This document shows, piece after piece, positions 8,089 to 16,600 of a DNA stretch of 64,000 bases. A program made the translations under genes and the position numbers. How positions within the stretch are numbered: position 1 is the stretch's first letter; the number at the start of each line of letters is the position of its first letter. The DNA comes from Rubricoccus marinus (lineage in GTDB: Bacteria > Bacteroidota > Rhodothermia > Rhodothermales > Rubricoccaceae): the NCBI RefSeq assembly GCF_002257665.1, contig NZ_MQWB01000001.1, positions 942,515 through 1,006,514 of the forward strand, read 5' to 3'. The notes beneath the pieces were generated by a model. The model saw only the letters and a program-made list of their open reading frames with translations, was not told the origin of the DNA and ran no database searches.

Positions 8089-10209
8089 ATGCGACTGCCT
8101 TTCCTCTTCTTCGCGCTCCTCGCCCTCGCCAGCGGCCCGCCCCTGGCAGCGCAGAGCGCGTTCGACGCGATCGACCCCGATGATCCCAGTCCGTTCTCGG
8201 ACGCGGAGGTCGTCGCCGAGGCCTCTGGCGTCGCACCCGGCGAGAGCGTGGACGTGGCGCTCATGCTCACGCAGGACCCCACGTGGCATTCGTACTGGCT
8301 CAACGGCGGCGACGCCGGACAGGCGACGAGCATCGACTGGCGGCTTCCCGAGGGGATCACGGCCGGGCCGTTGCGCTTCCCGTACCCCGAGGCCATCGAG
8401 CAGGCCGGGCTCGTCTCGTACGGCTACAGCGACGAAGTGGCGCTGCTGACTACGTTTACCGTCGCGGACGGTGCCGCCAGAGGCCCCACGCGTATCGAGG
8501 GCACGGCCAACTGGCTCATCTGCGCAGACATTTGCCTGCCGGCTAGCGCTGAGATCGCGTTCACGCTCGACATCGGCACGCGCACGCCCGACGCCTCTGG
8601 CGCCGCGCGGATCGCTCGCGCGCGGTCCCTTCTGCCGGTCGACGCCAGAGGCTGGACCGTGGAGGCGATCCCGACCGCCGCGGGCGGCTTCGACCTCCGC
8701 GTGATCCCCGCGCCCGGCTGGAGCGGCTCGCTGGAGGGCGCGTACTTCTTCCCCGAGACCTCTGGCGTGATCGACTACGCCGCGCCACAGCCGGTCCGCC
8801 GTGAGGGCGAGGTGTGGGTACTGGAACTCGAGGGCTCACAGATTGAGGCCACGCCGGACGCGCTGGAGGGCGTGCTCGTCGCTGCCTCTGGCGAGACGTT
8901 CAACGAGGGGAGCCGCGCGCTGGCGGTCCGCGCCCCGGTCCCGCAACTGGTGGCCGCCAGCGAGTCAGAGCCCGAGGTATCGTCGCTCTGGATCGCGTTG
9001 CTGCTCGCCTTTGGCGGCGGCATGCTGCTCAACCTCATGCCGTGCGTCTTCCCGATCCTGAGCATCAAGATCCTCGGCTTCGCCGAAGGGCGCGGCACGC
9101 CAGAGGCGACGATGCGTCGCCACGGACTCTTGTTCGGCGCTGGTGTGCTCGTCTCGTTCCTGGCGCTCGCGGGCTTGCTTCTGGCGCTTCGTGCCTCGGG
9201 CGAGGCCATCGGGTGGGGCTTCCAACTGCAGGCGCCGGGCGTGATCGCCGCGCTCGCGGTCCTCATGACCGGCATGGGCCTGTGGCTTCTCGGCGCCGTT
9301 GAGTTCGGCGGGCGCGTGATGGGCGTCGCCGCCAAGGCCGACACCGCCTCTGGCGCCAGAGGCGCATTCCTCTCGGGCGTGCTCGCGACCGTTGTGGCCA
9401 CGCCGTGCACGGCGCCGTTTATGGGCGCGGCGCTGGGCTGGGCGCTCGTGCAGCCGCCTCTGGCGGCGCTCGTGGTTTTCGCGGCGCTCGGGCTGGGCAT
9501 GGCGCTACCGTACGTGCTGCTCTCCTTTTTCCCGGCGTGGCTCCAACGCCTCCCGCGTCCGGGCGCGTGGATGGAGACACTCAAGCAGGCGCTCGCTTTC
9601 CCGCTGTTCCTGACCGCCGCGTGGCTCGTGTGGACGTTTGGCACCCAGACCGGCATCAACGGCGCAGCATTGCTTCTCGCGGCGCTCGTGCTCGTCGGTT
9701 TCGCCGCGTGGGTGTGGGGGCGGTGGGCACCCGCCAGCGGCTCGGTGCGCCTCACGTCGCGCGCCCTCGTTGCGCTCTCGCTCGCGGGCGCGCTCGCGCT
9801 GACCGTTTTCGGAGCGAGGCAGGAGGCCCAGGCCTCTGGCGCCAGAGGCGCGTGGGAGCGCTACGACACGGCCGAGGTCGCCGCGCTTGTCGCCGCGGGC
9901 GAGCCCGTCTTCGTGGACTACACCGCCACGTGGTGCCTCTCGTGCCAGGCCAACAAAGCCAGCACGCTACACACCGAGCGCGTCCAAGAGGCCTTCCGCG
10001 CCAGAGGCGTCCACCTGTTCGTCGCCGACTGGACGCGTCGCGATGACGCCATCACGGCCTCGCTCGACGCCCTCGGCCGCAGCGGCGTGCCGGTCTACGC
10101 ACTCTACCCGGGCGGCGGCGCGGAGCCTGTCCTGCTGCCCGAGATTCTGACGCCCGGCATCGTCTTAGACGCCCTTGATGGCGTTTCTTCCTCCGTCGCC
10201 TCCCGCTGA
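8089..10209 (+). CDS. DsbD-family protein-disulfide reductase
   Basis: The 706-residue protein has the three parts of a DsbD/ScsB-type transmembrane electron carrier. A signal peptide (about 1-21) leads to a periplasmic DsbD-alpha-like domain (about 35-290). The membrane domain follows (about 300-570), with its two redox cysteines in L-M-P-C-V-F-P-I-L-S and V-A-T-P-C-T-A-P-F-M. A C-terminal thioredoxin domain has the C-x-x-C site in T-W-C-L-S-C-Q. It passes electrons from cytoplasmic thioredoxin to envelope thiol proteins. Iterated words fall in its linkers, for example Q-A-S-G-A-R-G-A before the thioredoxin domain. It sits between a lipoprotein and a thioredoxin-fold lipoprotein at 10221, a likely redox partner. 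Confidence 0.9.
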   Translation: MRLPFLFFALLALASGPPLAAQSAFDAIDPDDPSPFSDAEVVAEASGVAPGESVDVALMLTQDPTWHSYWLNGGDAGQATSIDWRLPEGITAGPLRFPYPEAIEQAGLVSYGYSDEVALLTTFTVADGAARGPTRIEGTANWLICADICLPASAEIAFTLDIGTRTPDASGAARIARARSLLPVDARGWTVEAIPTAAGGFDLRVIPAPGWSGSLEGAYFFPETSGVIDYAAPQPVRREGEVWVLELEGSQIEATPDALEGVLVAASGETFNEGSRALAVRAPVPQLVAASESEPEVSSLWIALLLAFGGGMLLNLMPCVFPILSIKILGFAEGRGTPEATMRRHGLLFGAGVLVSFLALAGLLLALRASGEAIGWGFQLQAPGVIAALAVLMTGMGLWLLGAVEFGGRVMGVAAKADTASGARGAFLSGVLATVVATPCTAPFMGAALGWALVQPPLAALVVFAALGLGMALPYVLLSFFPAWLQRLPRPGAWMETLKQALAFPLFLTAAWLVWTFGTQTGINGAALLLAALVLVGFAAWVWGRWAPASGSVRLTSRALVALSLAGALALTVFGARQEAQASGARGAWERYDTAEVAALVAAGEPVFVDYTATWCLSCQANKASTLHTERVQEAFRARGVHLFVADWTRRDDAITASLDALGRSGVPVYALYPGGGAEPVLLPEILTPGIVLDALDGVSSSVASR

Positions 10210-10220
10210 CCCCTCGACCC

Positions 10221-10904
10221 ATGCGCGCTTCCTTCCTCGCCCTCGCACTGCTCCTCGCCACCGGCTGCGCGTCCGACCCGGACCCCGCGGCAGAGGCCGA
10301 ACCCGCCACATCAGAGACCGCCGCGGTGGCCTCTGGCGAGGCCGAGCCCGGCAACATCCAGCCCGGCGTAATGGCGCCGGACTTTACGCTCACCTCCACT
10401 TCTGGTGAGGAGATCAACCTCGCGAGCCTGCAGGGGCAGACCGTTGTGCTGGAGTGGCTGAACTACGACTGCCCGTATGTGCAGAAGCACTACGGCTCGG
10501 GCAACATGCAGGCGCTGCAAGAGAGCTATACGCAGGCCGGCGATGTGGTCTGGCTCTCGGTCGTCTCCTCTGCTCCCGGCGAGCAGGGCAACTTCTCCGA
10601 CGCCGACATGGACGCGCGGACCGCGAAGGAGCAGGGCAAGCAAACGCACGTGCTGCAGGACGCCTCTGGCGACGTGGGCCGCCTCTACGGCGCGAAGACG
10701 ACGCCGCACATGTTCGTGATCTCGCCCGAGGGTCGCGTGGTCTACAACGGCGCGATTGACGACAAGCCGGTCACGAACGTCGCGTCGCTGGACGACGCCA
10801 CGAACTACCTCGTGAGCGCGATGGAAGCTCTCGCCGACGGCCGCGACGCGGACCCTGCCCGGACCGAGCCGTACGGCTGCTCCGTCAAGTACGCCGACGC
10901 CTAA
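10221..10904 (+). CDS. thioredoxin-like (redoxin/AhpC-TSA) lipoprotein
   Basis: The 227-residue protein has a lipoprotein signal (L-L-A-T-G-C, Cys about 16), a 30-residue Ala/Glu-rich spacer, then a thioredoxin fold: A-P-D-F-T-L at about 52, W-L-N-Y-D-C-P-Y-V-Q-K-H-Y at the active site, and the cis-Pro region K-T-T-P-H-M-F-V. Only the second cysteine of the usual C-x-x-C pair is kept (Y-D-C-P), as in many redoxin-family proteins of this type. It starts 11 bp after the DsbD-type gene, so the two probably form one redox unit in which this protein takes electrons or controls thiols outside the cytoplasm. Confidence 0.85.
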   Translation: MRASFLALALLLATGCASDPDPAAEAEPATSETAAVASGEAEPGNIQPGVMAPDFTLTSTSGEEINLASLQGQTVVLEWLNYDCPYVQKHYGSGNMQALQESYTQAGDVVWLSVVSSAPGEQGNFSDADMDARTAKEQGKQTHVLQDASGDVGRLYGAKTTPHMFVISPEGRVVYNGAIDDKPVTNVASLDDATNYLVSAMEALADGRDADPARTEPYGCSVKYADA

Positions 10905-10922
10905 AACGCCCTAACAGAACCG

Positions 10923-11038
10923 GGTGTCATTGTGAGCGCTCGCGACGCACTCTCGTCCAGATGATCGCAGAGCGACGGGATCGCCGCGTCGCGGAGCCTG
11001 CCCTGAGCGCAGCCGAATGGGCTTCTCGCGATGACACC
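10923..11038. repeat. MITE-like intergenic element with imperfect inverted ends
   Basis: The element opens with GGTGTCATTGTGAGCG and closes with TTCTCGCGATGACACC; the ends pair with a few mismatches. Inside are phrases of the type GACGGGATCGCCGCGTCGCG and CCTGAGCGCAGCCGAA. Elements starting GTCATTGCGAGC are widespread intergenic repeats in bacteria. It lies between the redoxin and FNT genes and holds no open frame of note. Confidence 0.6.
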
Positions 11039-11189
11039 CACAGGGTTTTATCAGGCGGCCTAAGGCGACTGCCAGAGGTCGCGCCCTTACGCAACCGGGG
11101 TGCGCCTCTGGCGTCCGGAGCGCGTGCGGCTCGCGCTGCGGCTTCACGGGGGAGCCGAATCTGCGCGCTGCGCGCGGCGTTGGCGCTTC

Positions 11190-12272
11190 ATGCTGAACCC
11201 GTTCTCCCGTCGCCCCGCGCCGCCAGAGGCCGCGCGCCCCACGGCGCCCGCCCCTGAGCCGTTTGACCGCGCCATGCTGGACCGCTCCGAGAGCGGAGCG
11301 CCCGCAGCCGGCCACGCTGTCCGCGATCTCTTCTCGACCGATGAGATCTTCCAGCGCATCGTCGCGACGGCGGACGAGGAGTTCGTGCGCAGCACGCGAC
11401 TGCTGTTCTTCTCCGGTCTCGCGGCGGGTTTGAGCATCGGGCTCTCCTTCGTCGCGCGTGCTGCGCTAACGGGCGCGGTCCCGGGCGACGCCAGCGGCCT
11501 AATCGGCGGGATTCTCTACCCGGTAGGCTTCGTGCTCATCGTGCTCGGACGGTACCAGCTCTTTACCGAGAACACCCTCACGCCGGTCACGCTCGTGCTG
11601 ACCAAGATCGCGGCGGTCCCGCAACTGCTCCGCGTGTGGGGCATCGTACTGCTCGCGAACGTGGCGGGCGCCGCCTTGGTCGCGCTGCTCCTCGCCAAGA
11701 CAGGCGTGTTGGACCCGGACTCCTTCGAGGCAGCGCGCGAAATCGCGATGCACGGCCTGGAGGTGCCCACGACCGACCTGTTCTGGAAAGGCGTGATCGC
11801 CGGCTGGCTTGTGGCCAGCATGGTGTGGCTTAACCACGCCGCGCGGGACACGACCTCACGTCTGTTGATTGTCTTCGCGATCATGTACCTGGTGCCGGCG
11901 GCAGACCTGTTCCACTGCATCATCGGCGCGTGCGAGGCACTGTTCCTCGTCTTTCAGGGCGACGCCAGCTTGCTCGAAGCCGGGCGCTTTTTCGGAGCCG
12001 TCGTGACGGGCAACACGGTTGGCGGTGTGCTCCTTGTCGCGATCCTGAACTACTCGCAAACCAAGCGTCAGCGCTTCCCGGACCGCGACTGCGAGGCGAT
12101 GGAACTGACGTGGCGCGAGTGGTTCTTCGGCGTCGGCCGGATGGCGCCTACGCACGGCGCCTCGGCGAACAACCCGCTCAGCGGGACTGAGGACATGGAA
12201 GGCGCCGAGACCGGCAGCCTACTCGATCAGCCCGTACCCACCCAGGAGCCTCTGGCGCCAGAGGTGCCGTGA
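11190..12272 (+). CDS. formate/nitrite transporter (FNT) family protein, YfdC-like
   Basis: The 360-residue protein has a 65-residue cytoplasmic N-terminus, then six hydrophobic segments (about 75-290) with the FNT features G-R-Y-Q-L-F-T-E-N-T-L after the second helix, W-x-x-G-V-I-A-G-W in the middle, and a pore-region His in L-F-H-C-I-I-G. FNT channels are pentamers that pass small monovalent anions; the long N-terminus and the T-E-N-T-L signature match the less studied YfdC branch, whose substrate is not firmly known. The ATG at 11190 is chosen because the upstream in-frame part is low-complexity spacer. The tail ends in P-L-A-P-E, a palindrome of the iterated word. Confidence 0.85.
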   Translation: MLNPFSRRPAPPEAARPTAPAPEPFDRAMLDRSESGAPAAGHAVRDLFSTDEIFQRIVATADEEFVRSTRLLFFSGLAAGLSIGLSFVARAALTGAVPGDASGLIGGILYPVGFVLIVLGRYQLFTENTLTPVTLVLTKIAAVPQLLRVWGIVLLANVAGAALVALLLAKTGVLDPDSFEAAREIAMHGLEVPTTDLFWKGVIAGWLVASMVWLNHAARDTTSRLLIVFAIMYLVPAADLFHCIIGACEALFLVFQGDASLLEAGRFFGAVVTGNTVGGVLLVAILNYSQTKRQRFPDRDCEAMELTWREWFFGVGRMAPTHGASANNPLSGTEDMEGAETGSLLDQPVPTQEPLAPEVP

Positions 12273-12294
12273 CAGCCGTCGCCGGAGGTGCCGC

Positions 12295-12312
12295 CGCCAG
12301 AGGCCTCTGGCG
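12295..12312. repeat. reverse-forward palindrome of the iterated 9-mer
   Basis: CGCCAGAGGCCTCTGGCG fills most of the 52-bp gap between the FNT and MFS genes, 13 bp ahead of the MFS start. Both genes run rightward, so it may be a 3' hairpin of the former. Confidence 0.85.
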
Positions 12313-12324
12313 CTAGGTTCGGCC

Positions 12325-13641
12325 ATGCCCGATACGACCGTTCTCGCGCGTCCGCGCTTCGCGCTGTTCACGCTCTGGCTTCTGGTGTTCGCCGCCGCGG
12401 GCCAGATCATCATCGTCGCGCCGATCCTGCCGCGAATCGGCGCCGAGTTGGGGGTGGAGGAGGGGACGCTCGGGCTGCTCGTGACCGTCTACGCCGTCGC
12501 GCTCGGCCTCTGCGGACTCGTCGCGGGTCCGGTCTCCGACCGGTTCGGGCGCCGCGCGATCATCCTGTGGGGCTCCGCGTCCATGACCGTCGCCCTCGCG
12601 CTGCACGGGCTGGCCAATTCCTATGAAGCGCTGCTGTTGGCGCGCGCGGCCTCTGGCGCAGCGGGCGGGATGCTCTCGGGGGCCGCCGTGGCCTACATCG
12701 GCGACGGCTTTCGGGCCGACCGGCGTGGCTGGGCGAGCGGGTGGGTGATGAGCGGCTTTTCGGTCGGGCAGATTATCGGCATCCCGGCGGGAATCGCGCT
12801 GGCGGAGGCCGGAGGATTCCGGATGCCGTTTCTGGGGTTCGCCGCGGTCATGGGCATCACGTTCGTGCTCGCCTTCTGGGCGTTGCCGCAGGTGGCGGGC
12901 ACGCGCTCGCGCCAGAGGCTGACTGTTGGCTCGGCGCTGGCGTCGTACTCCGACCTGCTGCGGTGGTCGGACACGCGAGCCGCTTCGCTCGTCTACCTCG
13001 TGCTGTTCGCGGGCGTTGGGCTGTTCGTGATCTACTTCCCCTCGTGGCTGGAATCCGAGCTGGGCTTTACCAGCGCGATGGTCGCGGGACTCTACGCGCT
13101 CGGCGGGACCGCCAACGTGCTCACGGGGCCACAGGCCGGCCGTCTCTCCGACCGCATCGGTCGCAAGCCCGTCATCGTCATCGCGACCGTTGGCGTGGGC
13201 GCGTGTATGGCGCTTACGCCTCTGGCGCGGCTCTGGCCGCCGCTGGCGTTCGTGTTCTTCTTCAGCGTGATGGCGCTCACGGCGGGCCGGATCAGCCCGC
13301 TTCAGGCGCTGCTCACCGAACTCGTCCCGGCGCAGCGCCGGGGCGTGCTGATGAGCCTGTCGGCCGCGGTCGGCAACGTCGGCTTCGCGGGAGGCAGCGC
13401 CATCGCGGGCGTCATCTACGCCGCCAGCGGCTTTGGAATCAACGCGCTCCTCGCCGGCGCGATGTCGGCGCTGGTCGCTGTTGTCGTGTGGTGGGGCTTG
13501 CCCGAGCCCCGCCGCGATGGTGAGCCGTGTCCACCCGGCCTGGAAGACTGCGCCGACCGGCCCGTTACGACGACGCTATCGGGACCCTCGCCGGAGGCCG
13601 GCCACATGGTCGAGAGCGCCCTGGAGGAAACCGCGGCCTGA
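12325..13641 (+). CDS. MFS transporter
   Basis: The 438-residue protein has about twelve hydrophobic spans and both copies of the major facilitator loop motif: G-P-V-S-D-R-F-G-R-R after helix 2 and G-R-L-S-D-R-I-G-R-K-P after helix 8. The layout resembles drug/small-molecule:H+ antiporters of the DHA1 group, but the substrate cannot be told from sequence. A short acidic Cys-containing tail (C-P-P-G-L-E-D-C) follows the last helix. The stop codon is inside a 27-bp hairpin. Confidence 0.87.
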   Translation: MPDTTVLARPRFALFTLWLLVFAAAGQIIIVAPILPRIGAELGVEEGTLGLLVTVYAVALGLCGLVAGPVSDRFGRRAIILWGSASMTVALALHGLANSYEALLLARAASGAAGGMLSGAAVAYIGDGFRADRRGWASGWVMSGFSVGQIIGIPAGIALAEAGGFRMPFLGFAAVMGITFVLAFWALPQVAGTRSRQRLTVGSALASYSDLLRWSDTRAASLVYLVLFAGVGLFVIYFPSWLESELGFTSAMVAGLYALGGTANVLTGPQAGRLSDRIGRKPVIVIATVGVGACMALTPLARLWPPLAFVFFFSVMALTAGRISPLQALLTELVPAQRRGVLMSLSAAVGNVGFAGGSAIAGVIYAASGFGINALLAGAMSALVAVVVWWGLPEPRRDGEPCPPGLEDCADRPVTTTLSGPSPEAGHMVESALEETAA

Positions 13642-13663
13642 CGCCAGAGCCTCTGGCGTCAGG
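13637..13663. terminator. 27-bp hairpin between convergent genes
   Basis: CCTGACGCCAGA - GCC - TCTGGCGTCAGG is a perfect 12-bp stem with a 3-base loop. It contains the MFS stop codon in its left arm and lies 13 bp past the stop of the minus-strand esterase. The stem holds both orientations of the iterated word's core. With no T-run it is a hairpin-only, probably bidirectional, transcription barrier. Confidence 0.6.
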
Positions 13664-13675
13664 CGCGGCTCGCCG

Positions 13676-16600
13676 CTACCGGATGACAGTAAAGCGGCGC
13701 GTGAGAACCGTGTCCGTCGCGCTCAGGCGCACGATGTAGAGGCCGGGCGCGAGGCTGGACGTCTCCAGCGTGAGGTCGTGCGCACCTGCCGCCAGAGGCC
13801 CGTCGGCGAGGACGGCGACGCGACGGCCGAGCGCGTCGTACACGGCGACCGTCGCCTCTTGCGCGGCGTCGAGCGAGAACGGCACCCGCAGCGCACCACG
13901 CGTCGGGTTGGGCATGGGGGCGCCAAGCGTGAGGACGCGTTCGCCAGAGGCCTCGCCCGCGGTGTTGACGCGCGAGAGCGAGACCACGAAACGTTCGCCG
14001 CCGGGCGTCGCGAGGCGCAGGAACTGCGCGGCCGGGAGCCCGCCGCTGTTGGCGCTTTTCGACGCAGCCTCGGCACCCGCCGCGATCGGCATGAGCGAGG
14101 AACTCCCGTCCAGCACGAGCGCGATCTCGCCCGATTCGGAGAGCGAGTAGCTCTCGCCCGTCACGCGGTCCCGCAACGTCGCGATCCAGCCGTCGAGGCC
14201 TGTTGGCTCCCATGCGAGCCGCGTCGTCGCGCCCGTGGGGGCGCCAGAGGCGAAGGCTTCGGCGAGGAGCGCGACCTCCGCCGCGCCGGGGACGGTGGAG
14301 ACGGAGAGCCCCGGCGATCCCGCCTCGGCTCCGGGGAGCGCCGCCGCGAGGCGGAGCGCGTTCCCGCCAGAGGCAGGCTCCAGGGCGTAGGCGTCGCGGA
14401 TATCGAAGCCCAACTCGGCGTCCTCCGCGATGGCGATAGCCGCGAACGCGGTGTGCTCACGCCCTGCGATCTGGCCCGTCATGTTGAACCGAACGTGCGG
14501 CAGGGCCTCTGGCGCGACGCCGTTCTTGGAAGCCGATTCCGCGCCAGAGGGGCGAGGGGCGTCGAGAACATAGGCGGGATTCCAGAACCCGGTGCGAGCG
14601 CTCGCCGGGGCCGTGAGCTGCGCCGGGTTGCCCGTCGAGTAGGTGAAGAAGCCCTGTCCCACTGGGATCACACCGTCCTTCATCGTGCCTCCCACGCCGA
14701 CCGTCCACTGCCGGTAGTCGCCGAATTCCCCGAGGTACGGGTCGTAGACGTAAGCCGTCGTGATCACACGCGAGCGGGTCCAGCCGGGAGCGTCCCAGTT
14801 CAGGCCTTGATCGTATGGGTTGCCCAGCAGGTTCGCGCCCGGAATCGGACTGTCCCGCGTGAACGTGACCGGGAAGGTGTAATCGGATGTCAGAGGCGTG
14901 CCGCTGGCGGGGAGGACCTTCGGAAAGGTGCCCTGCTCGCCGTTCGTGAACGGGTCTTCGTCCTGGAACATGTAGTACCAGAAGCCCTGGCCGGGCGCGA
15001 GGAAGTTGCTCGTCGGCGCACTGTACTCCGCGTTGGGGACGCCAGAGGTCTCGGTCTCGTCGCGGACGAAAACGTTGGTGTACCCGCCGCTCCCGTCTTC
15101 GTCGATGTCAGCGCCGGGGTACCCCGCGGTGTAGATGGGCTGGAGCAAGCCAGGCGTGACGGCGCCGCCGGGACCCCCGCCAGCGGCGGGGTCATCGCCT
15201 CCCAGCCCGAGGTCGGGGTAGGGAAGGGAAAGCATCCGCCAGCCCGCCGGGCCGTGCAACACCACGCGGTTGAAGAAGGGCACGCCCGCATCGTCCGCGC
15301 CGGCGTAGGTGGTCGCGCCTCTGGCGTCCCCGTCGATGTCCGTCAGCACCGTTGGAAGCTGAGGGACGGAAAGAAGGGGATCGCCCACGGATTCGCCCAC
15401 GATGCGAAGGTTCACCGCGACGGTATCGGCGAAGACAGCCGAGGCCCGACGCGTGTTGGCGTCCGAGACGGTCGCGGCGTTGAAGGTGTCGAGGGCGTCG
15501 ACAAACGCTTCCAGCGTGGTGTAGTCGGTCAGGTCCACCCGGCCGATGGTCGCGCCGTTGCTGGACAGCGCGTTGAAGTCGCTTTCAAAACCCGTCAGAG
15601 GCGCCGCCGTGACGTGCATCGCCGTGCCCGTGCCCCGCGAGGACAGGATGTTGTTGAACACGCTCAGGCCTTCTCCGCCGTCCAACCCTAGCGCCGTCGC
15701 TGCTACCCCGCCACCAGCGCTCAGGGTGTTGTGCCAGATCTGCCAGTTGTCGGACTGCACAAATCGCATCGCGGAACTGCCCCCCGCCTGGGTGAGCACC
15801 ATGTTGTTGGCCGCCAGAGGTCGCGCCCCTGGCGCACCGTCGGAGCCCGTGATAAAGACCCCGGCCAGACCGGCGCTTACGACGTTGCTCTCAAAGCGCG
15901 TCTCTCCGAGAAGGGTGCTCGCCACGAACCCGGAATCGCGTACGGTGATATCGTTGCTACGGATGTCGGGCGCTCCGAGACGCCAGAGGCGTACGCCGAC
16001 GGCCCCGTTTGTAACGGAGTTGCCGACGAGCTCAACGCCCTGCGGTATCGCCGCTCCATCGCCTTCGAGGTGGATCGCAGTGGAGTAGCCAGAAATCGTG
16101 TTGCCTCGGATGCTGAGGTCTGTCGCGCGAAGAGATGGCGCCGAACCGATCGCGACGCGACCACTTCCCGTCCCATCGGCAACCAGGGTGTTGTTCTCGA
16201 TCGATACGCCCGTTAGTGAGCCGTCGAGAACGACGGCGTTCTCAAACGCCGTCCCGGCCGGAGCGAGCATGAGGCCGGAGAGGGTCACGTACTCCGCGCT
16301 GCTCAGGCGGACAACGTAGTCTTCTCCGGCGGCGCTGGCCTCTGGCGCGAGTGTAACGGCCGCGCCAGAGGCCGCCGTGAGGGTGATCCGGTTGGTAGCC
16401 GATGCGCCTGCTACGACACCGATCCGTACGCGCTCCGCGTGCGTGCCTGCTTGCAACTCGAGCCGCACCGAGCCTCGCACGCCGTACGCGTTCAAGTCGC
16501 TCACGGCGTCCGACAGGGTCGTGTAATCCGCGCCCGCGCCGTACACGGAGTACGCTCCGGCTAACCGGCGATCCGTTTCCGTAGCAGCATCCACCTCAAA

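Noticed and set aside
13433-15691. A long plus-strand open frame of about 750 codons opposite the esterase gene
   Set aside because: It is an antisense shadow caused by high G+C. It has no family motifs, is rich in Arg, Gly and Ala, and overlaps a gene with clear domains and sorting tail.
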